64,000 nt of DNA from Leifsonia sp. Leaf264 (GTDB lineage Bacteria > Actinomycetota > Actinomycetes > Actinomycetales > Microbacteriaceae), in contig NZ_LMMR01000008.1 in the NCBI RefSeq assembly GCF_001422325.1, forward strand, positions 1 through 64,000, given 5' to 3'. Numbering within the stretch: position 1 is the first letter of the stretch; each line of letters starts with the position of its first letter. Of the stretch, positions 24,512 to 32,409 are shown in pieces. The translations under genes and the position numbers were made by a program. The notes beneath the pieces were generated by a model that made no database searches, had not been told where the DNA came from, and saw only the letters and a program-made list of their open reading frames with translations.

Positions 24512-25093
24512 ATGGTCGACACTCGGATCCCCGATTCCTCAGGCATGACCGCGGCCGAGGAAGCGGCCTGGGTGCGCCTCATCGCGGTCACCGAACTGCT
24601 GCCCGGGGCGCTCGACGCCCAACTCCTGCGCGACGCGCGACTCACGCACTTCGAGTACCGCGTGCTCATGGTGCTGGCCGACTCCGACAACCACACCTCG
24701 CGGATGACGCGGCTGGCCTCGCAGACGAACGCCACCCTTCCCCGCCTCTCCCACGTGGCGCGGCGTCTCGAGGAGCGCGGACTCATCGAGCGCTTCCCGT
24801 GCCCGGAGGACCGTCGGGCGACGAATGCCCGCCTGACCGATGCCGGACTCGCCCTGTTCGCTGAAGCCGGACCCGGCCATGCCGAGAACGTCCGGGCACT
24901 CGTCACCGACGCGCTGTCCCCTGAGCAGCTCGAGCAGCTGTACGCGATCGGTGGCACCCTTCTCGAGAGGCTCGACCCCGAGGGACGGATGTCGGCGACG
25001 GCGTGCCGGCCGGCGCTGGGCTCGGAGGCAGCCGACGCGGCGTCAGCCGACACGACATCGGCGTCGGCATCGGCGTCGTCGGCATCCGCCTGA
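24512..25093 (+). CDS. MarR-family regulator
   Basis: The 193-residue protein has a MarR winged helix-turn-helix (SRMTRLASQTNATLPRLSHV, about residues 62-82) with the wing PEDRRATNARLTDAG, and a C-terminal low-complexity tail of alanine, serine and threonine. It probably represses itself and the divergent reductase gene through the two palindromes upstream. The oxidising or aromatic compound it senses is unknown. Confidence 0.88.
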   Translation: MVDTRIPDSSGMTAAEEAAWVRLIAVTELLPGALDAQLLRDARLTHFEYRVLMVLADSDNHTSRMTRLASQTNATLPRLSHVARRLEERGLIERFPCPEDRRATNARLTDAGLALFAEAGPGHAENVRALVTDALSPEQLEQLYAIGGTLLERLDPEGRMSATACRPALGSEAADAASADTTSASASASSASA

Positions 25094-25393
25094 CTGCGAC
25101 CCTCTTGCACGAGAATCCGGCGAATCGGCCCGATCTCGAGAAATTCTGCGAATCGCGCTTCTTTTTCAACCGCGCCTGAAACCAGCTGCGAGACCCCGCC
25201 CTGCCCCGTCATCATGCGGATGCATGGGTATCAGACCCGGTGGCAGCGACATCCGGATTCGGATGACATTAACAGGACAACATGAGGTTTCGTCCAGAGA
25301 GCGTGTGCAGACTGGCGACTTCGCCCGGGCGCCCCCGCCCGAGGAACGAAAGATTCAGGCCCGCGCCAGCCGTAGCGCCGCGCGATCCGCCGA
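25094..25393. other. 300-base intergenic region
   Basis: It holds a T-rich tract (CTTCTTTTTC near 25160) after a short GC-rich stretch that could end the MarR transcript, and the promoter region of the next gene. No open frame, palindrome or known regulatory element is convincing. Confidence 0.4.
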
Positions 25394-26335
25394 GTGAAAG
25401 TCATACGAAACCTGTTCTCCTCGCTGAAAACCCGTACCTCCATCTCGAAGAACGAGGCTCTCCACGCCTCTCCCCGCCGCTCGGTCTGGCACCGCGGCCG
25501 CGTTCCCATCCTCACGGCCGGCGCCCTCGTCGCCGTCGGGAGCATGGTCGGAACCGGCTTCGTGCTGCAGTCCGCTGTGACAGCGCAGAATGAGCGCAAC
25601 GTGGCCACGGCCGCCTTCGCCCAGAGCACCGGCCTGCACTCCGAACAGCTCGCCGCACACGGCGGCATCCTCGAGGCCCAGGCCACCAAGTCGGCGACGG
25701 TAGCCCTCGCCGGCGCCAAGCAGACCATCGCCGCAGCGAAGGACAAGGCCGACGCCACGGCCCTCTCCACGCACTCCTCCGCGCTCAGCCACTACGAGCT
25801 CCTCGCTCCGCAGCGCGTCTTCGCGCTTGCCAGCCAAGTGACGGCGGATGCGAAGAAGGTCGCCGCCGCGACAGCCGAGGCCGACCGCGTCGCTGCCGAG
25901 AAGGCCGCAGCCGAAGCCGCCGCCGCGGCCGAGGCCGAGGCCGCAGCAGCAGAGGCCGCCGCCGAGGCCGAGGCCAGCGCGTCCACCGAGACGGCGTCGA
26001 GCGGATCGCGCCCGTCCGCCCCGTCGAACCCCAGCGAGGCTCAGTCCATCGCCCGCGACATGATGGCGTCGCAGTACGGCTGGGGCGACGACCAGTTCGG
26101 TTGCCTCGTTCCGCTGTGGGACAAGGAGTCGGGCTGGAACGCCAACGCCTACAACGCCTCGAGCGGTGCCGGCGGCATCCCGCAGGCCCTGCCCGCCAGC
26201 AAGATGGCGTCGGCCGGAGCCGACTGGGCCACCAACCCGGCAACCCAGATCAGCTGGGGCCTCAGCTACATCGCCGGCCGCTACGGCTCGCCGTGCGCCG
26301 CTTGGGATACCTCGGAGTCGCAGGGCTGGTACTGA
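25394..26335 (+). CDS. Membrane-anchored lytic transglycosylase/lysozyme-like protein
   Basis: The 313-residue protein has one membrane segment near residues 38-60, an alanine- and glutamate-rich region likely to be a coiled coil (about residues 150-200), and a C-terminal lysozyme-like domain (DDQFGCLVPLWDKESGWN and SGAGGIPQALP) of the aggregation-promoting-factor or transglycosylase type. The glutamate in DKESGWN is the likely catalytic acid. It should cleave or bind peptidoglycan outside the membrane. The GTG start at 25394 has no clear ribosome site. Confidence 0.8.
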   Translation: MKVIRNLFSSLKTRTSISKNEALHASPRRSVWHRGRVPILTAGALVAVGSMVGTGFVLQSAVTAQNERNVATAAFAQSTGLHSEQLAAHGGILEAQATKSATVALAGAKQTIAAAKDKADATALSTHSSALSHYELLAPQRVFALASQVTADAKKVAAATAEADRVAAEKAAAEAAAAAEAEAAAAEAAAEAEASASTETASSGSRPSAPSNPSEAQSIARDMMASQYGWGDDQFGCLVPLWDKESGWNANAYNASSGAGGIPQALPASKMASAGADWATNPATQISWGLSYIAGRYGSPCAAWDTSESQGWY

Positions 26336-26383
26336 TCCAGCGCTGGGGTGATGCCGGCGCACCCGTCACCGCCTGAACCCTCC

Positions 26384-26457
26384 CGTCGAGTCGCCCCGAT
26401 TCGTCGCCACTGCAGGCACAGGAAGGCCTGAAGTCGACGAAGCTGGGCGACTCGACG
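26384..26457. terminator. Long interrupted hairpin between convergent genes
   Basis: CGTCGAGTCGCCC (26384-26396) and GGGCGACTCGACG (26445-26457) are perfect 13-base arms. Inside them TTCGTCG and CGACGAA form a second coaxial stem. It lies in the convergent gap between the cell-wall hydrolase and the GH87-like gene and may terminate both. Confidence 0.7.
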
Positions 26458-26472
26458 CGTTGCGGATGCCCG

Positions 26473-28542
26473 TCACCACGCCGACGGCGCCGGCGGCACC
26501 ACGACGGGCGGACGGTCGTCGCACGTGATCGTGTTCGGCAGCTCCCAGGGCGCCAGCCACGGTCCCGTCGTGCCGCCACCGTCGTTGCCGCCGAGGTCGG
26601 TGATGCTGAACTCCGATCCGGTGGGCGTGAAGTTGAACGCTCCGCAGTTGTTCACGCCCACAGCCCCGACGTTGCGGGCGTCGACGTTCTCGAAGCTCGC
26701 CGATCCCATCGCCCGGGCGCTCAGCACCGAGGTGCCGGTGCCATCGACCCGGATGTTCGCGAAGTGCAGGTTCGTGACCGAGTAGAGGTCCTTCACCGGC
26801 CAGTCGGCCACGACCATGATCGCGTTGTAGGTGTTGTCGAGGAAGTGGTCGCCCGACACCTGGATGTCGGCGTCGATGTTCTTCTCCAGCGCGTAGAACC
26901 AGATGGCCCCGAGCCCGATGTTCCAGTTGAGCTCGTAGGTGCCGGCGCGCACCGTGGTGTTGTCGGTGATCCAGAGGTGTCCCGCGAAGGCCTCGGCGCC
27001 GAACCGCGACCCCACCTGGATCGCACTGCCCTCGCGGATCGGGTCGGCGATGAGGTTGTTCGACACCGTGTTGTCGCTCCCGCCGTAGATGGCGATGCCG
27101 TTCGCCAGGGTCGGCGTCTGCACGGTGTTGTGGTCGAAGGTGTTCCCGGCGTTGCCCACCTTCTCCGACCACATCGCGAGGCCGTCGTCACCGGTGTTGC
27201 GCACGAAGTTGTTCGCCACCGTCGAGTTCGTGACTCCGGTGTGGAAGTTGAGCCCATCGGCGATCTGGTCGACGATCACATTGTCGGTGATCGACAGGTT
27301 CGTCATCGGTCCGTCGAGCCAGATGCCCACCTTGGTGTGCTGGATGTACAGACCGTCGATCGACGAGTCGCTGAGCGCGCCGCCGATGCCGTTCACCTGA
27401 TCGGTGTCGATGCGCTCCCGCACGTCGCCCTGGATGGCGAAGCCTGACAGGTGCACGTTGTGGCTGCCTCCGACCGAGGCATCCTTCCCGTAGAAGCCGA
27501 CCCCTGTGTGCACAGACCCGTCGGGCGTCGGCGTCGAGAGGGCGACCTCCGAGCCGCGGATGGTCGTGTACCAGTTGCCCGCGCCCTCGATCGTCACGTC
27601 GTCGACGATGATGTGCCGGTTCACCTGGTAGACCCCCGGTGGCACGTAGACCTTCAGCTTGCTCTTCTTGGCGAAGGCGATGGCCTTGTCGAAGGCTCCG
27701 GCCGAGTCCTTCCTGCCGAGCGGATCGGCACCGAACAGCAGCACGTTCGCCGCCACGAGTCGTACGTGCGGAAGACCAACCTTCTCGGAATCCAGCAGGT
27801 CGATCACCGTGGCGGATGCCGCACTCCCGGCGGGCGCCGTGAGACGGATGACGTCGCCCGCCTTGTAGGTCTTGCCGAGCAGCAGTCGTTGCTCGTCGAA
27901 GAAGTGCATGGGGCGGAAGGGCGTCGAGATCACCGGCGTCGGCGTGGTCTGCGACGGCACGCAGGAGCACTCGGTGATCCACCAGTCCGGATGCAGCAGC
28001 CCTGCCTGCGGATCGTTCGTGAACGGGTACTGGTTGTACAGCCAGGAGTACTGCGAGGTGAGCGTCATGGTGCGCTTCGCCCCGCCGTTCGCCGTGACGG
28101 CCAGGGGTGCCGTGATTCCGCCGCCCGTCGCGGAATCGGGGATGCTGTAGCGCACAGTGATGGCGTTCGCGGCCTTCGGCAGCGTGAACTCCACGTACTG
28201 CCCCGGCGCGAGCGAGACGGCGCTGCGCCCCGAGGCCTCGGCGGCGAGGGTGTAGGCGGTGCGATCGGCGGCCACGATCGCACCGTTCGTGACCGCGGAC
28301 TCGGCCTCCTGCTCGCTGAACGCCACAGCGGCGCCCCGCCCGGCGACAAGGGCCGGGTCGAGCGCCGCCCGGGTGACTGCGGGTGCCGGAGCTGGCGTGG
28401 CTGCCGGGCTCGCCGCCAGGGCGGCGGTCGCTCCGCTGAGGGTGAGGCCGGCCGCGATCGCGACGGATGCGGCAGCTGCGACGCCCGCGGTGAGCCAGCG
28501 GCTGCGGCGGTGGTCGGGGTTTCGGGGGACGTTTCGTGTCAT
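26473..28542 (-). CDS. Secreted GH87-like alpha-1,3-glucanase (mycodextranase)
   Basis: The 689-residue protein has a signal peptide (SRWLTAGVAAAASVAIAAG, cleaved near ALAASP), an N-terminal carbohydrate-binding-like domain (about residues 75-255, with QYVEFTLP and YSWLYNQYPF), and a right-handed beta-helix to about residue 640. The helix contains ADGLNF and GDDGLAMWS, matching the paired catalytic aspartates of GH87 alpha-1,3-glucanases. It would cut fungal-wall or dextran-like alpha-glucans outside the cell. Family assignment rests on recognised motifs, not on a search. Confidence 0.8.
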   Translation of the reverse strand: MTRNVPRNPDHRRSRWLTAGVAAAASVAIAAGLTLSGATAALAASPAATPAPAPAVTRAALDPALVAGRGAAVAFSEQEAESAVTNGAIVAADRTAYTLAAEASGRSAVSLAPGQYVEFTLPKAANAITVRYSIPDSATGGGITAPLAVTANGGAKRTMTLTSQYSWLYNQYPFTNDPQAGLLHPDWWITECSCVPSQTTPTPVISTPFRPMHFFDEQRLLLGKTYKAGDVIRLTAPAGSAASATVIDLLDSEKVGLPHVRLVAANVLLFGADPLGRKDSAGAFDKAIAFAKKSKLKVYVPPGVYQVNRHIIVDDVTIEGAGNWYTTIRGSEVALSTPTPDGSVHTGVGFYGKDASVGGSHNVHLSGFAIQGDVRERIDTDQVNGIGGALSDSSIDGLYIQHTKVGIWLDGPMTNLSITDNVIVDQIADGLNFHTGVTNSTVANNFVRNTGDDGLAMWSEKVGNAGNTFDHNTVQTPTLANGIAIYGGSDNTVSNNLIADPIREGSAIQVGSRFGAEAFAGHLWITDNTTVRAGTYELNWNIGLGAIWFYALEKNIDADIQVSGDHFLDNTYNAIMVVADWPVKDLYSVTNLHFANIRVDGTGTSVLSARAMGSASFENVDARNVGAVGVNNCGAFNFTPTGSEFSITDLGGNDGGGTTGPWLAPWELPNTITCDDRPPVVVPPAPSAW

Positions 28543-28840
28543 CGTCGACTCGCTCCGTTATCAGTGGTGCACTCCGGTGGGCACTCCGGACGCTCTCGCG
28601 CCACGGGATGAGGCGACCTTACGGCCGCCATCCGGAAAGCCACAAGGGTATGTGAGGAATTGTCACGAAAGCATCCACTTCTTGCGCTATGCCGCGCATC
28701 GGCTTGCAAGGAGCACGCAAGGGATGCCGGATCCATCGGGAATGGGGGACAACAGTGGTTGCCGCTCGGGGCCGAGAAGGTCGATAGTGGAGACGACGCC
28801 GGAATGAGCGCCAACCCTCGCTGCACTCGAGGAGGCTGCC
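28543..28840. other. 298-base divergent intergenic region
   Basis: It contains the GGAGCGAG ribosome site of the GH87-like gene and the GAGGAGG site of the lipoprotein gene. No clear operator or hairpin was found. Confidence 0.4.
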
Positions 28841-29500
28841 ATGTACAGGGGACTCGTCCGCTGGCTGTTCGCCGCGGCCGTCGTGGTCACGCTCGCGGGC
28901 TGCGGCGGGCCGGGCTCGAACCTCGGTGAGGTCGATCCCGACGACCCAGTCGTCGTGGATCCCGAATCCGGGGACGAGGCACCGCCACCCGACGACGGAG
29001 GGTCCGATGAGCCGGCCCTCCACCTCGCGAACCTGCCGATCGGCGGAGGCGTCGTCGACAGCGCTGATCCGGCGGTGCAGTGCGTCGAGGTGAACTGGCT
29101 CGGCCAGGAGGACGCCGCCGACATCCCCCCGAGCGTGCACATCGGGGTGACGCAGATCGACTTCACTCCGGCGATCTTCGACCTGGGAGAGGGCGGATGC
29201 TCCAGCTCGCTGCCGCCGTGCACGGACTACGTCTACGGCGCCGACGCTCGCGCCTGCCTTCTCGTCATCCGGCCGAACGGTGAGCCGTTCGACCCCGACG
29301 GCGCCAGGCCCGTCGTCGCCCTCCAGGCCGACATCGCCTGCGATGATCCGGCCTCGACGGAATGCTCCGACTTCGAGGAGTCGATCCAGGACGAGACCCA
29401 GACCCAGTTCTCGCAGATCGAACTCGAGTTCCCGCCGACGGATACCGGCGACACCGACCCCGGCACCGACCCCGGCACCGACCCCGGCACCGACGGCTGA
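28841..29500 (+). CDS. Lipoprotein of unknown function
   Basis: The 219-residue protein has a lipobox LAGC with the lipidated cysteine at residue 21, so it is anchored to the outer face of the membrane. The rest is acidic, with cysteines in CVEVNW, GGCSSSLPPC and ADIACDDPASTEC that could form disulfides. The C-terminus consists of GTDP repeats. Its TGA overlaps the ATG of the next gene, so the two are translationally coupled. Function unknown. Confidence 0.8.
   Translation: MYRGLVRWLFAAAVVVTLAGCGGPGSNLGEVDPDDPVVVDPESGDEAPPPDDGGSDEPALHLANLPIGGGVVDSADPAVQCVEVNWLGQEDAADIPPSVHIGVTQIDFTPAIFDLGEGGCSSSLPPCTDYVYGADARACLLVIRPNGEPFDPDGARPVVALQADIACDDPASTECSDFEESIQDETQTQFSQIELEFPPTDTGDTDPGTDPGTDPGTDG
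29461..29496 (+). repeat. Tandem 12-base repeat encoding GTDP
   Basis: Three units of CGGCACCGACCC (last unit ending GG) encode the GTDP repeats at the C-terminus of the lipoprotein. Confidence 0.85.
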
Positions 29501-30465
29501 TGCGGCGCGGCAGCAGGCGCGACGCGAGCGACGGCGCTCACCCCGACCCGACGACGCCGTCGCCGTCGCCGAAGGAGGAGACCGCTGCCCCCGCCGGCGC
29601 GCAGTTCGAGCGGTGGACGGGATTCATCGGCAACGTCGTCGCTCCGGCGACCCTGATCGGCGCACTGCTGTTCTACTTCGGCTACGTCTCGTCGCGCGCG
29701 CAGTTCGACTACTTCGGAGTCGACGTCGACGTGATCGGGCTGAGCACGCAGGACTACGTGATGCGCTCTCCCCAGCCCCTGCTCGTACCCGTGCTCGTCC
29801 TCACCCTGCTCGGCGCCGGGCTGATCGCGCTGCACGCCGGCCTGCGCCGACGACTGGCCTCGCCGCGCCTGCGCAGCGGCATCCGTGGTGCGATCATCGT
29901 GGGCCTCATCGTGCTGGCGGTCGGGCTGGTGCTGGTCTTCCTCTACCCGGTGATCGGCGCCTGGGCGTACTACCCCCTCGTCGCCCCGCTGGTGCTCGCC
30001 GTGGGTGCGGCCCTCACGGCATACGGCCTCGGCACCCTGCGGGTGATGGAGAGGGATGCGGCCACGGCATCCGGAGCCCCGCCACCCCGCCTCGGCGTCA
30101 TCGTGCTGCTGTGGGCCACCGTGGCTGCTGCCCTGTTCTGGGCGACGGCCACTGTCGCGCAGTGGTCCGGCCTCGGCCTCGCCCAGGCCCAGGCGCGGCA
30201 CCTGGACGAGCTGCCGAGCGTGATCGTCGACACCCAGCAACGACTGTACCTGCCCGAGCAGACGGGCGTGCACGAGGTCGCGCTTCCCGGTGCCGAGGAC
30301 GACAGGTTCCGGTACCGGTACTGGGGGCTGCGCCTGCTGATCGTCGGTGACGACCGCATGTTCCTGGTGCCCGACACCTGGAGCAACCGCGACACCACCC
30401 TCGTCGTGCCGCTCGACGGGTCGACCCGCGTGCAATTCCAGTTCCGCAATGACGCTCCCGAGTGA
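29500..30465 (+). CDS. Membrane protein of unknown function, coupled to the lipoprotein
   Basis: The 321-residue protein starts at ATG 29500, which overlaps the lipoprotein stop as TGATG. It has five hydrophobic segments (about residues 48-70, 97-118, 132-153, 160-182 and 207-230) and a C-terminal soluble part of about 90 residues ending in a beta-rich segment (LVVPLDGSTRVQFQF). The lipoprotein and this protein probably form a membrane complex. No family can be named. Confidence 0.75.
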   Translation: MRRGSRRDASDGAHPDPTTPSPSPKEETAAPAGAQFERWTGFIGNVVAPATLIGALLFYFGYVSSRAQFDYFGVDVDVIGLSTQDYVMRSPQPLLVPVLVLTLLGAGLIALHAGLRRRLASPRLRSGIRGAIIVGLIVLAVGLVLVFLYPVIGAWAYYPLVAPLVLAVGAALTAYGLGTLRVMERDAATASGAPPPRLGVIVLLWATVAAALFWATATVAQWSGLGLAQAQARHLDELPSVIVDTQQRLYLPEQTGVHEVALPGAEDDRFRYRYWGLRLLIVGDDRMFLVPDTWSNRDTTLVVPLDGSTRVQFQFRNDAPE

Positions 30466-30479
30466 CGGATGCTCCGGAG

Positions 30480-30485
30480 TAGCGT
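30480..30485 (+). promoter_or_regulatory. Leaderless -10 element TAGCGT, seven-base spacing
   Basis: TAGCGT is followed by seven bases and ATG at 30493. Confidence 0.35.
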
Positions 30486-30492
30486 GGCCGAC

Positions 30493-30657
30493 ATGACCGA
30501 CACCAATCTCCCCGACGACACCAGCCCCGACGACCGCGACTTCGCCGACGACCCCGAGGTGCAGGCGAAGCTGCGCAAGGAGAACGACAAGGACCTCGGC
30601 GTCGACCCGTTCTTCGAGGGCGCGAACATCACCGAGAGCGACGGGCCCGTCCTCTAG
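30493..30657 (+). CDS. Small acidic protein
   Basis: The 54-residue protein is strongly acidic at its start ([17 protein letters not shown]) and ends DGPVL. It has no membrane segment. It starts at ATG 30493 just after the membrane gene, with its own likely promoter. A conserved small protein of unknown role is the best reading. Confidence 0.6.
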   Translation: MTDTNLPDDTSPDDRDFADDPEVQAKLRKENDKDLGVDPFFEGANITESDGPVL

Positions 30658-30692
30658 TCAGGTGCCCACCCCGCGCCTGCCGGGCGCGCTCA

Positions 30693-30749
30693 CGCCATTT
30701 CCGGGGGTTCCGCGCCACCTGACGTGGCGCACACCCCCACGAAATGGCG
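30693..30749. terminator. Long coaxial hairpin
   Basis: Three nested perfect stems share one centre near 30721: CGCCATTTC (30693-30701)/GAAATGGCG (30741-30749), GGGGGT (30703-30708)/ACCCCC (30733-30738), and GCGCCAC (30712-30718)/GTGGCGC (30724-30730). It separates the small acidic protein gene from the PfkB gene, both on the plus strand. Confidence 0.65.
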
Positions 30750-30851
30750 CGCTGCATCGCGGTCGGCATCCGGTCGCACCCACTCGGCTGGCATCCGCTC
30801 GCCCCGCTACTCTCGACATGGCCGATCGGCGGCCACGATCGAGAGGCGCAC

Positions 30852-31724
30852 ATGGCTGAGCACGTCTTCATCTCAGGACCCGCATCCTGGAACCGCCTGG
30901 TCTACCTCGACCACCTCCCCGAGCCGGTCCCGCACATGCAGTTCGCCACCGAGGAGTACGAGACGCTGGGCGGCACCTCTGCTGGCAAGGCGCTCGGACT
31001 GGTCGGGCTCGGGCGGCCCGTGGTGCTGCACACCCTCCTCGGCAACGATCCCGACGGCGAGCGCGTGCGTCGCGTGCTCACCGAGAGCGGCATCGGTCTC
31101 CTCGCCCCCGAAGCCGACGCCACAGAGCGCCACGTCAACCTCATGACTCGCGCTGGCGAGCGCGTCTCGCTCTACCTCTCGACGCCCACCTCGCCCGGGG
31201 CATCCGCCGACGACGAACTGATGACGGCGATGACGGATGCCGCAGCCCTCGTGCTCGACCTCTCGGTGCGCAGCCGCGACCTGCTGTCCGCTGCGCGCGC
31301 CACGGGAGTTCCGATCTGGACCGACCTGCACGACTACGACGGCGAGAGCGAGTTCCACCGGCCGTTCCTCGAGGCGGCAGACGCCGTCTTCTTGAACGCC
31401 GATCGACTTCCGGGCGACCCGTGGGACTTCCTCGAGGCGATCGTGAGCGTCGGCGCGAGCCTCGCTGTCTGCACCCTCGGAGCGCGGGGTGCCATCGCCG
31501 TGTCGGCATCCGAGCAGGGGATGCGGCGCCACGAGGTCGCGGCCGTTCCCGTGGTCGTGCGCGACACCAACGGAGCCGGCGACGCCTTCATGTCGGCCGT
31601 GCTCGACGCCAGCCTCGCCGGCACCGACGTCGATGCCGCCCTCGGCGCCGGAGCCGCCCACGCCGCCTCGGTACTCACGACCAGGCACCTGCATCCGTCA
31701 CTCGACGCCCTGCTCGGAGACTGA
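30852..31724 (+). CDS. PfkB-family carbohydrate kinase
   Basis: The 290-residue protein is a ribokinase/PfkB-fold kinase. The N-terminal substrate motif appears as GGTSAGKALGLVGLG, and the C-terminal anion-hole and catalytic motif as DTNGAGDAF. It transfers phosphate from ATP to a sugar or nucleoside in the cytosol. The substrate cannot be told. The ATG at 30852 follows GAGAGG. It is followed at 70 bases by an FMN reductase gene. Confidence 0.87.
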   Translation: MAEHVFISGPASWNRLVYLDHLPEPVPHMQFATEEYETLGGTSAGKALGLVGLGRPVVLHTLLGNDPDGERVRRVLTESGIGLLAPEADATERHVNLMTRAGERVSLYLSTPTSPGASADDELMTAMTDAAALVLDLSVRSRDLLSAARATGVPIWTDLHDYDGESEFHRPFLEAADAVFLNADRLPGDPWDFLEAIVSVGASLAVCTLGARGAIAVSASEQGMRRHEVAAVPVVVRDTNGAGDAFMSAVLDASLAGTDVDAALGAGAAHAASVLTTRHLHPSLDALLGD

Positions 31725-31794
31725 GCCCGATGGCCAGGCTGAAAGATGCCGTCGCGTGGGCATAGTGTCGAAGCATCCGTTCGAGGGGGGGACC

Positions 31795-32352
31795 ATGACG
31801 AGACTGATGATCATCGTCGGCAGCGTGCGACCGGGCCGGGTGGGGCTGCCGATCGCCGAGTGGGCGCGCGCCGAGGCCATCGAACACGGTGGATTCGACG
31901 TCGACTTCGTCGACCTGGTCGAACTCGGCCTGCCGTTCATGGACGAGCCCAACCATCCGCGGCTGCGGCAGTACACGAAGCCGCACACCGTCGCGTGGAG
32001 TGAGCGGGTGGACGCGGCGGATGCCTTCCTCTTCGTCACGCCGGAGTACAACTACAGCTCCTCCCCCGCTCTCAAGAACGCCATCGACTTCCTCAACCAG
32101 GAGTGGTGGCGCAAGCCCGTCGGTTTCGTCAGCTACGGCGGGGTCTCATCAGGCACCCGTGGTGTAGTCGCCCTGCTTCCGGTCCTGGTCAGCCTCGGCA
32201 TGATCCGGGTCGGCGCCAACGTCGAGCTGACCTTCGGCGGCAAGCAGGTCGTCGACGGCGTCTTCGTCCCGCAGGAGAAGGAGACGGCGATCATCCGCAA
32301 GGAACTCGATGAGCTGCAGGCGCTGGCCGAGGGCCTGGCGCCGCTGCGCTGA
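31795..32352 (+). CDS. NADPH-dependent FMN reductase/quinone reductase
   Basis: The 185-residue flavodoxin-fold protein begins MIIVGSVRPGRVG, which binds FMN phosphate, and contains TPEYNYSSSPALKNAIDFL and FVSYGGVSSGTRG, the typical NADPH-dependent FMN reductase motifs. It reduces FMN, quinones or azo compounds with NADPH in the cytosol. The ATG at 31795 follows a GAGGGGGG ribosome site. Confidence 0.9.
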   Translation: MTRLMIIVGSVRPGRVGLPIAEWARAEAIEHGGFDVDFVDLVELGLPFMDEPNHPRLRQYTKPHTVAWSERVDAADAFLFVTPEYNYSSSPALKNAIDFLNQEWWRKPVGFVSYGGVSSGTRGVVALLPVLVSLGMIRVGANVELTFGGKQVVDGVFVPQEKETAIIRKELDELQALAEGLAPLR

Positions 32353-32409
32353 GATCCGTTTCGTCATGACTGTCACCCCCTCTCGCGGCATCAGTGTCGA
32401 GAACTCGAC

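Noticed and set aside
25140-25165. T-rich tract after the MarR gene as an intrinsic terminator
   Set aside because: No stem of useful length directly precedes the T run.
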